Shown one piece after another: positions 5,716 through 13,792 of a stretch of 14,799 nt of DNA (its first letter is position 1; the number at the start of each line of letters is the position of its first letter). Source of the DNA: JBOGWY01 sp050694015 (lineage in GTDB: Bacteria; Actinomycetota; CADDZG01; WHSQ01). Both the position numbers and the translations under genes were made by a program. The stretch covers positions 1 to 14,799 of the forward strand of contig JBOGWY010000380.1 in assembly GCA_050694015.1 (NCBI GenBank), read 5' to 3'. Under the pieces are notes generated by a model that did no database searches, was not told the DNA's origin, and was given only the letters and a program-made list of their open reading frames with translations.

Positions 5716-6444
5716 CTACCGCGCGAGGCGTCGATTGATCGCGTCCAGGGTCGCCCGGACGGTCGCCTCGGTGAGCGGGCCGCCTCGGGTGAGCGCGGCT
5801 CCGAGCATGTCCTGCTCGTTCTCGAGTACGAGCACCAGCACCGCTTCCTGGCCCCCGACGTTGACGAGCGAGGCGCTCTTGACCTTGAACTCGGTCTCGC
5901 CGCCCGTCAGCTTGGTCGCCGCCTCCAGAGTGGCCTCGGCCAGCACCTTGAGGCCGTGGGGGGTCTTCTCGGCGGTGGCCTGGCCGACGACCTCGTTGCC
6001 CTCCTCACCCAGCGCGACGACGGCCTCGGAGGTCCAGCTGGACGACGAGAGGGCGACCCGGCGTACCCGGGGGCGCTTCCCGAGCGACACGGCCCGGCCC
6101 ATACCGCTGGAAGGTGGAGGCGCCTCTTCCGTGAGTGCTCGGGGGCCGGCCGCACGGGCCTCCTGCTCGGCGTACTCAACGGCTCTCTCCAGGGCTTCGA
6201 GGTCTCCGAAGTAGGACTCTTCCTCGAGCTCGAAGACGTAGATCTGGCTCATCTGGTCCCCGAAGTCATGTCCGGCGACCTCTTCCAGGATCCGGGCCTG
6301 GATCGCATCCCGGTCGGTCCCTACCTGGGTGAACGCCTGGATCTCGGAGGGCCGCCCGTCGGCACCGTGTAGCACGACGCAGCCGAGGACGCCGGGGAGC
6401 TGCTTGATCGCGGCCTCGAGCTCCTCGATCTGGGTGTTCGCCAT
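5716..6444 (-). CDS. Conserved-looking protein of unknown function with two domains
   Basis: I do not recognise a named family for this 242-residue protein. Residues 1-75 form one compact region (IEELEAAIKQLPGVLGCVVL, then ILEEVAGHDFGDQMSQIYVF). Residues 76-125 are an acidic, Ala/Pro-rich linker. Residues 127-240 form a second region of alternating strands and helices (SEAVVALGEEGNEVVGQA, LAEATLEAATKL, VNVGGQEAVLVLVLE, EATVRATLDAINRRL). The second region recalls the beta-beta-beta-alpha repeat of the 2-isopropylmalate synthase regulatory domain, ending like its NRL helix. That is only a pattern impression. There is no signal peptide or membrane segment. The start is supported by AAAGGG 8 nt before ATG 6444. 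The gene ends 160 bp before the sat start, so the cluster promoter separates them, and it need not share their function. Confidence 0.75.
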   Translation of the reverse strand: MANTQIEELEAAIKQLPGVLGCVVLHGADGRPSEIQAFTQVGTDRDAIQARILEEVAGHDFGDQMSQIYVFELEEESYFGDLEALERAVEYAEQEARAAGPRALTEEAPPPSSGMGRAVSLGKRPRVRRVALSSSSWTSEAVVALGEEGNEVVGQATAEKTPHGLKVLAEATLEAATKLTGGETEFKVKSASLVNVGGQEAVLVLVLENEQDMLGAALTRGGPLTEATVRATLDAINRRLAR

Positions 6445-6471
6445 GTCCGCTTCCCTTTGAAGGTTCGCCGT

Positions 6472-6507
6472 AGCCCGCAGTCTAGAACGGAGGTTCCGGA
6501 GGGGCTA
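6472..6507 (-). promoter_or_regulatory. Possible promoter of the unknown two-domain gene
   Basis: On the minus strand TAGACT (6484-6479) fits the actinobacterial -10 pattern and would start transcription about 28 nt before ATG 6444. The matching -35 position (TAGCCC, 17 bp further upstream) is poor. It lies downstream of the minus-strand terminator at 6538-6598, as expected for a separate transcription unit. Confidence 0.3.
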
Positions 6508-6537
6508 GGAGGAGCGTTGCCGGGTGCCCGGGCGCAC

Positions 6538-6598
6538 AAAAAAATGTACCCGCCGAGCCTTCTTCCCGGGCAAGCCCGGTTTACAACTCAACGGGTAC
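6538..6598 (-). terminator. Intrinsic terminator on the minus strand with no gene feeding it
   Basis: GTACCCG (6546-6552) pairs with CGGGTAC (6592-6598). Inside it, CCGGG (6566-6570) pairs with CCCGG (6575-6579) around a 4-nt loop. On the minus strand the outer stem is followed by A and then seven T (6544-6538). It would stop minus-strand transcription coming from about 6600-6950. No minus-strand gene is found there, which raises the possibility of a small RNA. Confidence 0.5.
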
Positions 6599-6649
6599 GG
6601 AGCGAAATCTAGGGCCTGGCCGCCCCCGGCGCAAGGGGTGCGAGCCAGA

Positions 6650-6682
6650 TTCTTTCGCGCTCCGCGCTGTTCTTTCGCGCTC
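6650..6682. repeat. 13-nt direct repeat, 20-bp period
   Basis: TTCTTTCGCGCTC occurs at 6650-6662 and again at 6670-6682, separated by 7 nt. It is two copies only and lies within the region that a minus-strand RNA ending at 6538 would cover. Confidence 0.7.
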
Positions 6683-6807
6683 GTGTAGAACGTCAGAATC
6701 GGACATTTCGGTCCCCGCCACATACTCGGGCCCAGAGCCGGGGGAGGCAGGACTCTCTCGACTAGGCTCGAACCGCTGTACCGACCGGGGACCATCAAAG
6801 CCAGTTG

Positions 6808-6836
6808 TTGACAGGCAGGCCCTGTGGCAGGATGCG
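6808..6836 (+). promoter_or_regulatory. Possible promoter of the M23 peptidase gene
   Basis: A perfect -35 TTGACA lies at 6808-6813. At 17-bp spacing the -10 position reads GATGCG (6831-6836), which is poor; CAGGAT at 6828-6833 is closer to consensus but badly spaced. A start near 6840 would place all the leader hairpins in the transcript. Confidence 0.3.
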
Positions 6837-6837
6837 C

Positions 6838-6945
6838 CGTCGGGCCTGTCGAAGAGGCCACCGGTAGGGCTTGAAGGAAGCCCGAACCGACGAAGGCGCC
6901 GGGATCTCGCGGATCCCACTGCAAGCGCCGGGGCGATCAAAGGAG
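6838..6945 (+). promoter_or_regulatory. Structured 5' leader of the M23 peptidase gene
   Basis: CGTCGG (6838-6843) pairs with CCGACG (6887-6892) and encloses two hairpins: GCCT/AGGC (6844-6847/6855-6858) and GGGCTT/AAGCCC (6867-6872/6878-6883, loop GAAGG). Together they make a three-way junction. A second element has GGCGC/GCGCC (6895-6899/6925-6929) around GGGATC/GATCCC (6901-6906/6912-6917). The Shine-Dalgarno AAAGGAG (6939-6945) follows directly. I cannot match it to a known riboswitch class, and the c-di-AMP (ydaO) consensus was looked for and not found. Confidence 0.4.
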
Positions 6946-6952
6946 AGCAAGC

Positions 6953-8065
6953 ATGAAGGCAGTCGGCGGCCGCGCGTGGATCGCGGCGACGCTTCTCTGC
7001 ACCCTGCTGCTGCCCGCGGTGGGTTCCGTCGCGGGAGATCGCGACAAGCTCGAGCGGATCGAGGAGCGTCGCGAAGAACTCCAGGACAAGATCGACGCCA
7101 ACGAGGCGAAGGCCTCCGACCTCCAGGATCGGGTCAAGCAACTCGACCGCGAGATCGCGCTACAGCGCCGAGAGGTCGAGAAGCTCAACACCAAGATCGC
7201 CGAGGTCGCATCCAAGGTCCGCAGCGTCCAAGCCCAGATCGATGCCACCCAGGCCGAGATCGACAAGATCAAGGACGTCGCCACCGAGCAAGCCGTCGTC
7301 CTATACAAGCAGGGCGCGACCGACACCCTCGATGCCCTCCTTAGCTCGCGTTCGCTGACCGAGATGAACGACAAGATCGAGCTTCTGGGTGTCGCCGCGA
7401 AGCAGAACACCAGCGAGCTCGTCCGCTACGGGCGCCTGCGCATCACGATCGAAGCCCAACACCGCGAGCTCTTCGCGCACCAGACCGAACTCGAAGCCGT
7501 CCAGAAGGTGCAGACGGAGGTCCTGGCGGACCTCGACAAGGACTACGAGGAACACTCCGCGTTGCTGGCGGAGATCGAACAGCGCCTCGGCGAGCAACAC
7601 GCCCACGAGGAGATCCTGGCGAAGCAGGCCGACAAGCTGCGCGAGGACATCCTCGCCGCACAGGCCGGACGCGCGGTTGCCGCACGCGGGGTCTCGGCCG
7701 GCGGTTACATATGGCCTCTCGCGGGCTCGATCACCTCGTACTACGGGCCGCGCTGGGGCCGCATGCACACCGGTATCGACATCGACGGCACCAGCGGTCA
7801 ACCGATCGTCGCCTCCAAGGCGGGCCGCGTGATCGTCGCGTCGTACTACGGCGGTTACGGCAACGCCGTCGTCATCGATCACGGGGGCGGCGTCTCGACG
7901 CTCTACGGGCACATGTCGCGCTTCGGGGTATCGAACGGGCAGGACGTAGCGCAGGGCCAAGTCATCGGTTACGTGGGATGCACCGGCTCGTGCACCGGCG
8001 ACCACCTGCACTTCGAGGTACGGATCAACGGCAGCCCGGTCGACCCGCTCGGCTACCTCCCGTAG
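6953..8065 (+). CDS. Secreted coiled-coil M23-family peptidoglycan endopeptidase (EnvC/NlpD-like)
   Basis: The 370-residue protein has a signal peptide (basic MKAVGGR, then a hydrophobic core to about residue 27). Residues 30-245 are a long heptad-rich coiled coil. An M23 domain follows from about 252. The zinc ligands are present: His272 and Asp276 in HTGID, and His353 in HLHFE, with His351 also conserved; YGHMS is also there. M23 enzymes cut peptide cross-links of peptidoglycan. The coiled-coil plus M23 layout matches EnvC- and PcsB-like cell-division hydrolases or activators. Because the catalytic residues are intact, it is probably active and not a degenerate activator. ATG 6953 has AAAGGAG 7 nt upstream and a structured leader before it. 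The gene ends only 3 bp from the stop of the convergent plsC-like gene, leaving no room for a terminator between them. Confidence 0.92.
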   Translation: MKAVGGRAWIAATLLCTLLLPAVGSVAGDRDKLERIEERREELQDKIDANEAKASDLQDRVKQLDREIALQRREVEKLNTKIAEVASKVRSVQAQIDATQAEIDKIKDVATEQAVVLYKQGATDTLDALLSSRSLTEMNDKIELLGVAAKQNTSELVRYGRLRITIEAQHRELFAHQTELEAVQKVQTEVLADLDKDYEEHSALLAEIEQRLGEQHAHEEILAKQADKLREDILAAQAGRAVAARGVSAGGYIWPLAGSITSYYGPRWGRMHTGIDIDGTSGQPIVASKAGRVIVASYYGGYGNAVVIDHGGGVSTLYGHMSRFGVSNGQDVAQGQVIGYVGCTGSCTGDHLHFEVRINGSPVDPLGYLP

Positions 8066-8068
8066 CGC

Positions 8069-8851
8069 CTAACGCCCAGTCGGTTCCCCCGCGCGCTCGG
8101 CACGGCGAGCTCTCTTAACCTCACGATCCCTCGCGGCCATCGCGTCGGCTTCTTCGATCGTGGGAGCGGTGCCGCCGAGATGTGCCGGCAACCACCAGCG
8201 TTCGTCCGCGGACGCCGGCAACTGGGGGTAGGTGCGCTGGAGCTTGTCGGTGAGCGTTGCGATCGCCTCGGTCAGGCGTTCGGTCACCACCCCCGCGTCC
8301 TCGCCCGCCGCGTACTCGACCGCGGGCCCGTACTCGACCGCGATCGCGACGTTCCGTTGCACGTCCTTCGGACGGCCTTTCGTCAGCACCCTCTGCCCGC
8401 CCCACACCGCGCACGGGATCAGCGGAACGCCGGCCTCGATCGCCATCCGAGCCGATCCCGTCTTACCCGGCCGGGGAACGAACGAGCGGCTGATGGTCCC
8501 TTCGGGGAACATCCCGACGAGTTCACCGCGGAGCAACGCCGCCACGCCTGCCTGGATCGCTTCCGCAGGCGCGCCGAACCGGTCGACCGGGAGATGCTTC
8601 ATCCCGCGCATTAGGGGCCCGGCGATCTTGTGATCGAAGATCTCTTTCTTCGCCATGAAACGCACGTAGCGCCCCCTGGAACGGGCGCCGTAACCGACGA
8701 AGATGAAGTCGAGATAGCTGACGTGGTTCGATGCGATGACGGCCGCGCCGGTCGTGGGGATGTTCTCGGTGCCGAACTCGTGAACCTTCCACCCGAGGGC
8801 CTTTAAAGCGACGAACAGGATACTTTTGACGGAAAGGTAGACGGGCTCCAC
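8069..8851 (-). CDS. plsC: 1-acyl-sn-glycerol-3-phosphate acyltransferase (PlsC family)
   Basis: PlsC-family enzymes acylate lysophosphatidic acid to phosphatidic acid at the membrane. The acyltransferase block I motif NHVSYLD (HX4D, His43 and Asp48) and block III FPEGT (115-119) are present, as is the later VPLIPCAVWG. The frame is open up to 8968, but that would overlap the start of the divergent desaturase. GTG 8851 gives 260 residues, a normal length, and begins shortly before the hydrophobic segment VYLSVKSILFVALKALGW. The Shine-Dalgarno there is weak, so the start is uncertain. The C-terminal tail is long and charged (RDREVKRARRAERAGEPTGR). The divergent desaturase 85 bp away suggests shared control of membrane lipid make-up. 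The family call is firm; the exact lyso-lipid substrate is inferred. Confidence 0.88.
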   Translation of the reverse strand: MEPVYLSVKSILFVALKALGWKVHEFGTENIPTTGAAVIASNHVSYLDFIFVGYGARSRGRYVRFMAKKEIFDHKIAGPLMRGMKHLPVDRFGAPAEAIQAGVAALLRGELVGMFPEGTISRSFVPRPGKTGSARMAIEAGVPLIPCAVWGGQRVLTKGRPKDVQRNVAIAVEYGPAVEYAAGEDAGVVTERLTEAIATLTDKLQRTYPQLPASADERWWLPAHLGGTAPTIEEADAMAARDREVKRARRAERAGEPTGR

Positions 8852-8936
8852 GGGTCCGACTCTACGGCTTACTAAGTACTTCTCGAGAAAACGGGGCCGC
8901 GAACGTTCCGCCCTTTCGAGTCCAGGGGGATATTCG
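8852..8936. promoter_or_regulatory. Divergent promoter region for plsC and the desaturase
   Basis: These 85 bp separate the two divergent start codons if plsC begins at GTG 8851. They contain the AT-rich stretch CTTACTAAGTACTT (about 8868-8881), where promoter boxes for either gene could lie. I could not assign -35/-10 pairs. AGGGGG, 7 nt before ATG 8937, is the desaturase Shine-Dalgarno. Confidence 0.4.
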
Positions 8937-9893
8937 ATGGCCCAGGTCCTGTCACCAAGCACGCGCACCGGGACGCCGGTACCGCCGGGCGTAAACGTCT
9001 TGAACCGGCGTCAGCTCGCATTCCAACGCCGCGTGATCCTGTTCATGACGATCACGCCGTTCGTTGGGGTTGCCACCGCGATCGCAGGGACGTGGGGATG
9101 GGGCGTGAGCGCTCTCGACCTGACGTTGTTCGTTGCGTTCTATCTGTTCACCGGCTTCGGGATCACCGTCGGTTTCCACCGGCTGCTGACCCATCGCAGC
9201 TTCGAGCCGAAACGGTGGGTGCGCGGCCTGTTCGCGGTCGCCGGATCGATGGCGGTCGAGGGCGACGTGATCAAGTGGGTCGCCGACCACCGGCGTCATC
9301 ACGCGTTCTCGGATCAGGCAGGCGATCCCCATTCACCGCACCTCGTCGAGGAGCCGGGTCTCCGCGGCGTGCTGAAAGGTCTGTGGCACGCGCACATGGG
9401 ATGGTTCTTCGACGGCGAGATGACCGACCCGCAGCGCTGGGCCCCCGATATCGTCAAGGACCCGATGATGCGTCGGATCGGCAAGCTCTTCACGCCGCTG
9501 ACAATCACCAGCTTCGTCCTGCCTGCCGCGATCGGTCTCGTCGCGACGCAGTCGTGGCGAGGCGCGGTCACGGCGTTCCTGTGGGGCAGCCTCGCCCGCG
9601 TGTTCCTCCTGCATCACGTCACATGGAGCGTCAACTCGATCTGCCACTTCTACGGGCGCCGTCCGTACGAGACCACCGACAAGAGCACGAACAACTGGCC
9701 GCTCGCGGTCATCTCGTTCGGTGAGTCGTGGCATAACAACCACCACGCGTTTCCGACGTCCGCGTTCCACGGGCTCAGGCGTCTGCAGATCGATCCGGGC
9801 CGCGGGCTCATCAGGATGTTCGTGCGCTTGCGTCTGATCGAGGACGTTCATCGCCCGTCGCCGAAACAGATGGTGGCGAAGCAAGCCGGCTGA
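8937..9893 (+). CDS. Membrane acyl-CoA/acyl-lipid delta-9-type fatty acid desaturase
   Basis: This 318-residue integral membrane di-iron desaturase carries the three His boxes: HRLLTH (81-86), HRRHH (118-122) and HNNHH (266-270). Extra conserved motifs are HAHMGW (151-156) and DKSTNNWPLA. Hydrophobic segments flank the boxes (about 34-58, 61-80 and 186-230). The box spacing is that of the stearoyl-CoA delta-9 group, including mycobacterial DesA3-like proteins. It introduces a cis double bond into saturated acyl chains using O2 and an electron donor. No fused cytochrome b5 or ferredoxin domain is present, so a separate electron carrier is needed. ATG 8937 has AGGGGG 7 nt upstream. The gene ends before a strong hairpin terminator and is divergent from plsC. 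Regiospecificity cannot be read from the sequence. Confidence 0.93.
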   Translation: MAQVLSPSTRTGTPVPPGVNVLNRRQLAFQRRVILFMTITPFVGVATAIAGTWGWGVSALDLTLFVAFYLFTGFGITVGFHRLLTHRSFEPKRWVRGLFAVAGSMAVEGDVIKWVADHRRHHAFSDQAGDPHSPHLVEEPGLRGVLKGLWHAHMGWFFDGEMTDPQRWAPDIVKDPMMRRIGKLFTPLTITSFVLPAAIGLVATQSWRGAVTAFLWGSLARVFLLHHVTWSVNSICHFYGRRPYETTDKSTNNWPLAVISFGESWHNNHHAFPTSAFHGLRRLQIDPGRGLIRMFVRLRLIEDVHRPSPKQMVAKQAG

Positions 9894-9911
9894 ACGAAGC
9901 GGTCGAACTAG

Positions 9912-9943
9912 AAAGGGCCCGGTCTTAGAGACCGGACCCTTTT
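9912..9943. terminator. Bidirectional intrinsic terminator between the desaturase and groEL
   Basis: AAAGGG, one C-A mismatch, then CCGGTCT pairs across a TAG loop with AGACCGG and CCCTTT (9912-9925 with 9929-9942). TTTT follows on the plus strand, and AAA on the left arm gives a short T-run on the minus strand. It ends the desaturase transcript and probably the convergent groES-groEL transcript. Confidence 0.85.
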
Positions 9944-9991
9944 GTTCTGCAGTTAACCGCCTGAAAGCGCGGGTATGTGATCACAAAACGG

Positions 9992-11647
<1,656 letters not shown>

Positions 11648-11674
11648 GTGGATTCCCTTCGGTTGGTGTCGGTG

Positions 11675-11977
11675 CTAGCCGGTGATCGCGAGCACGTCGC
11701 GCGCCGACAGGATCAGAAGGTCCTCACCCTCGACGGTGATCTCGGTGCCGCCGTACTTCGAGTAGATGACGCGGTCGCCCTCTTTGACGTCGACGGGGAT
11801 GAGGTCGCCGGTGTCGCTGCGCTTACCGGGACCGACGGCCAGGACGGTGCCCTCCTGGGGCTTCTCCTTGGCGGTGTCGGGGATCACGATGCCCGAGGGA
11901 AGGGTCTCCTCGGCCTCCGAGGGGCGGACCAGGATCCGGTCCTCGAGGGGCTTTATCGTCTTGGTGGTAGCTGCCAT
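11675..11977 (-). CDS. groES: 10-kDa co-chaperonin GroES
   Basis: This is a 100-residue GroES, the lid of the GroEL chamber. The family pattern is clear: IKPLEDRILVRPSEAEETLPSGIVIPDTAKEKPQEGTVLAVGPG, including the mobile loop (about residues 20-36), followed by VKEGDRVIYSKYGGTEI. A Shine-Dalgarno AGGAGGT lies 5 nt before ATG 11977. It is the first gene of the groES-groEL operon. A CIRCE element sits 25 bp upstream of the start, and a good -35/-10 pair overlaps it, so heat-shock control by HrcA is expected. Confidence 0.98.
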   Translation of the reverse strand: MAATTKTIKPLEDRILVRPSEAEETLPSGIVIPDTAKEKPQEGTVLAVGPGKRSDTGDLIPVDVKEGDRVIYSKYGGTEITVEGEDLLILSARDVLAITG

Positions 11978-12001
11978 CTATACCTCCTACGTCTCGGCGT
12001 T

Positions 12002-12028
12002 TTAGCACTCCAAGGGTTCGAGTGCTAA
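12002..12028. promoter_or_regulatory. CIRCE operator (HrcA site)
   Basis: TTAGCACTC (12002-12010), nine bases, then GAGTGCTAA (12020-12028) is an exact match to the CIRCE consensus TTAGCACTC-N9-GAGTGCTAA. It covers the predicted transcription start of groES-groEL, so bound HrcA would block initiation. Confidence 0.97.
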
Positions 12029-12056
12029 AGATACCGCCGGGTCCCCCACACGGCAA
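12028..12056 (-). promoter_or_regulatory. groES-groEL promoter
   Basis: On the minus strand the -35 TTGCCG (12056-12051) and -10 TATCTT (12033-12028) are separated by exactly 17 bp. The -10 abuts the CIRCE element. The predicted start is near 12021, inside CIRCE, leaving a leader of about 45 nt before groES. Confidence 0.75.
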
Positions 12057-12084
12057 ACCAGAGCCGTCTCAGGAGGTGGCACGC

Positions 12085-12110
12085 CCATCCGAAGGTCTTG
12101 GGTGGGCGGG
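12085..12110. terminator. Possible hairpin after tsaD
   Basis: GCCCATCC and GGGTGGGC, downstream of the tsaD stop, pair over 8 bp including one G-U, with a 9-nt loop. No T-run follows, so at best it is a partial barrier between the tsa transcript and groES-groEL. Confidence 0.25.
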
Positions 12111-12135
12111 GGGACCGTTGGTCTGACGAAGTGCT

Positions 12136-13257
12136 CTAAACCAGCGGGAGGTTGGGGTCGGGGGCCGCATCCAGCGAGGTATTGCGGCCCCTCTTGAGCA
12201 TCTCGGCGCCGCAGGCGGCGACCATCGCGGCGTTGTCGGTGCACAGCTCCATCGGCGGCACGAACAGCTTGAGCATCCGTGACGCGCAGGCCTCGCCGAG
12301 GCCCTGGCGGAGGCCCGAGTTGGCCGCGACACCGCCACACAGAAAGACCCGGTCGGCGCCCGCGTGCAGGGCGGCCCCCATCGTCTTGGCGACCTGGATG
12401 TCGACGACGGCCTGTTGGAAGGAGGCGGCGATGTTCTCGATCGAGATCGGCTCGCCGCGTGCCTCGGCCTTGCGGACGTAGTTGATGACCGACGTCTTGA
12501 GTCCCGAGTAAGACACGTCGAAGCCGGGCTCGTCGATCATCGAACGGGGGAAGCGGATCGCCTCGGGATCGCCGAGGAGCGAGAGGCGATCGATCTCCGG
12601 GCCCCCGGGATAGTCGAGGCCGAGGAAGCGCGCAACCTTGTCGAACGCTTCGCCCGCGGCGTCGTCGATCGTCGTGCCGAGGATCTCGTACTCGCCGTGG
12701 CCGCGCGCGTGTACGAGCAGGGTGTGGCCGCCCGAGATGATCAGCGCGATCGCGGGGAACTTGGCCTCGTCGTCGTTCAGTAGGTTCGAGTACAGGTGGG
12801 CCTCGAGATGGTTCACGCCGACGAACGGGATATCGAGCACGCCGGCGATCGCTTTGGCTTCCGCGACACCGACGAGCAACGAACCGATCAGCCCCGGGCC
12901 CATCGTCGCCGCGACGCCGTCGAGGTCCCAGAACGTCGCGTCCGCTTGCAACAGCGCGTCGCCGATCGCCGGAGTTAGTGCTTCGACGTGCTTGCGCGCG
13001 GCGATCTCGGGAACGATGCCCCCGTACTCACCGTGCAGCTCGGCCTGCGACACGATGACGTTCGACAGGATCTTCCTGCCGCCCTTGACCACCGACGCGG
13101 ACGTCTCGTCGCATGACGTCTCGATCCCGAGCACCAGCGAGTCTTCGCCCCAATCGCTGATCGGTTGCTTCTTGGTCTCCGGAACCGGGATCGTCAGAGA
13201 GTCGGCGAAACGCGGGTCGGGCCATGAACCCGGGAGCGGCTCCCCTACCTCAGGCAC
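12136..13257 (-). CDS. tsaD: tRNA N6-threonylcarbamoyladenosine synthase subunit TsaD
   Basis: TsaD (Kae1/Gcp family) transfers threonylcarbamoyl from threonylcarbamoyl-AMP to A37 of tRNAs that read ANN codons. Motifs: VLGIETSCDETSASVV, the metal-binding NHLEAHLYSN (HxxxH), SGGHT, DDAAGEAFDK, SYSGLKT, CGGVAANSGLR and CTDNAAM. The start is uncertain. The conserved core begins at GTG 13134, which would give 332 residues but has no good Shine-Dalgarno. The frame is open and codon-like back to GTG 13257, which overlaps the rimI stop by 8 nt. I chose 13257 (373 residues), which adds about 41 residues not normally found in TsaD (PEVGEPLPGSWPDPRFADSL and onward). The gene follows tsaB-rimI in an overlapping operon and precedes groES, as in mycobacteria. 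Confidence 0.95.
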   Translation of the reverse strand: MPEVGEPLPGSWPDPRFADSLTIPVPETKKQPISDWGEDSLVLGIETSCDETSASVVKGGRKILSNVIVSQAELHGEYGGIVPEIAARKHVEALTPAIGDALLQADATFWDLDGVAATMGPGLIGSLLVGVAEAKAIAGVLDIPFVGVNHLEAHLYSNLLNDDEAKFPAIALIISGGHTLLVHARGHGEYEILGTTIDDAAGEAFDKVARFLGLDYPGGPEIDRLSLLGDPEAIRFPRSMIDEPGFDVSYSGLKTSVINYVRKAEARGEPISIENIAASFQQAVVDIQVAKTMGAALHAGADRVFLCGGVAANSGLRQGLGEACASRMLKLFVPPMELCTDNAAMVAACGAEMLKRGRNTSLDAAPDPNLPLV

Positions 13258-13792
13258 CGGTCTCGTCCAGTTCCTTGCGGATCTCGCCGAGCAGCAACCG
13301 GTACTCGGTCGTCGCGGCATTGTCGACGACCATCACGATCGCGTCCTCGTTGGTCTCGATGTAGTAGCCCTTGCGGATGCTCACCGGCGCGAAGCCGAAC
13401 TTCTCGTACATGTTCTGCGCGACGTTGTTAGTCACACGGACCTCCAGCGAGATCACCTGCGCACCCCGCGCGATGGCTTCTGTGATGAGGGTCAGCAACA
13501 TACGCGAGCCGACCCTGCGACCGTGGACGTCGGGATCGACGGCGATGTTCGTGATGTGCGCCTCCTTGCCCGTGAACATGAGCCCGGAGTAGCCGACGAC
13601 CTCGCCTTCGCTCTTGGCGACTATGTAAGAGCGGGTCGTGCGTTGCGCGAGCTCGGACAGGAACAGGGACGCGCTCCACGGACGCGGGTAGACCCGGGCC
13701 TCGATCGACAGCACCTTGCGCAGGTGCCGTCGCCGCATCTTCGTGATCTCGATCTCGACGGCGGCTTCGTCCGGCTCGCGCGCGAGTGCCAT
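13250..13792 (-). CDS. rimI: RimI-type ribosomal-protein-S18-alanine N-acetyltransferase
   Basis: This is a 180-residue GNAT protein in the slot between tsaB and tsaD occupied by rimI in many bacteria. RimI acetylates the N-terminal Ala of ribosomal protein S18; some actinobacterial RimI proteins have wider N-terminal targets. RimI-like features are PWSASLFLSEL, AHITNIAVDPDVHGRRVGSRML (acetyl-CoA loop RRVGSR), LEVRVTNNVAQNMYEKFGF and the tail RKGYYIETNEDAIVM. The start ATG 13792 overlaps the tsaB stop by one base (TGATG). A GTG directly in front (13795) is the alternative. The N-terminal 15 residues (MALAREPDEAAVEIE) extend the usual start. The family is certain; the S18 target is inferred. 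Confidence 0.92.
   Translation of the reverse strand: MALAREPDEAAVEIEITKMRRRHLRKVLSIEARVYPRPWSASLFLSELAQRTTRSYIVAKSEGEVVGYSGLMFTGKEAHITNIAVDPDVHGRRVGSRMLLTLITEAIARGAQVISLEVRVTNNVAQNMYEKFGFAPVSIRKGYYIETNEDAIVMVVDNAATTEYRLLLGEIRKELDETGA

Larger units (their letters stand above)
6445..6952. other. 508-bp non-coding region between divergent genes
   Basis: No gene was called here. From left to right it holds the probable promoter of the minus-strand unknown gene, a minus-strand terminator (6538-6598), a 13-nt direct repeat (6650-6682), a stretch around 6690-6800 where I see nothing definite, a TTGACA -35 candidate (6808), and a structured leader ahead of the M23 gene. Open frames on the minus strand (6505-6924 and 6581-7141) have no homology signal that I recognise. 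Confidence 0.6.

Noticed and set aside
6730..6785. tRNA-like GGTTCGAGCC on the minus strand
   Set aside because: The flanking bases do not form a 5-bp T stem, and no matching acceptor or anticodon arms are found at the right distance.
6838..6945. Signal recognition particle RNA or ydaO riboswitch in the M23 leader
   Set aside because: GAAGGAAGC resembles the SRP tetraloop region but the rest of the SRP core is missing, and the ydaO consensus segments are absent.
6505..7141. Two minus-strand frames (139 and 186 codons) across the non-coding region
   Set aside because: No recognised motifs, and one overlaps the M23 start antisense. The region also holds a terminator hairpin and leader structure, which explains it better.
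8851..8968. Longer plsC start at 8968
   Set aside because: It would overlap the divergent desaturase start by 32 bp antisense, and the extra N-terminus lacks conserved features. GTG 8851 gives the usual family length.
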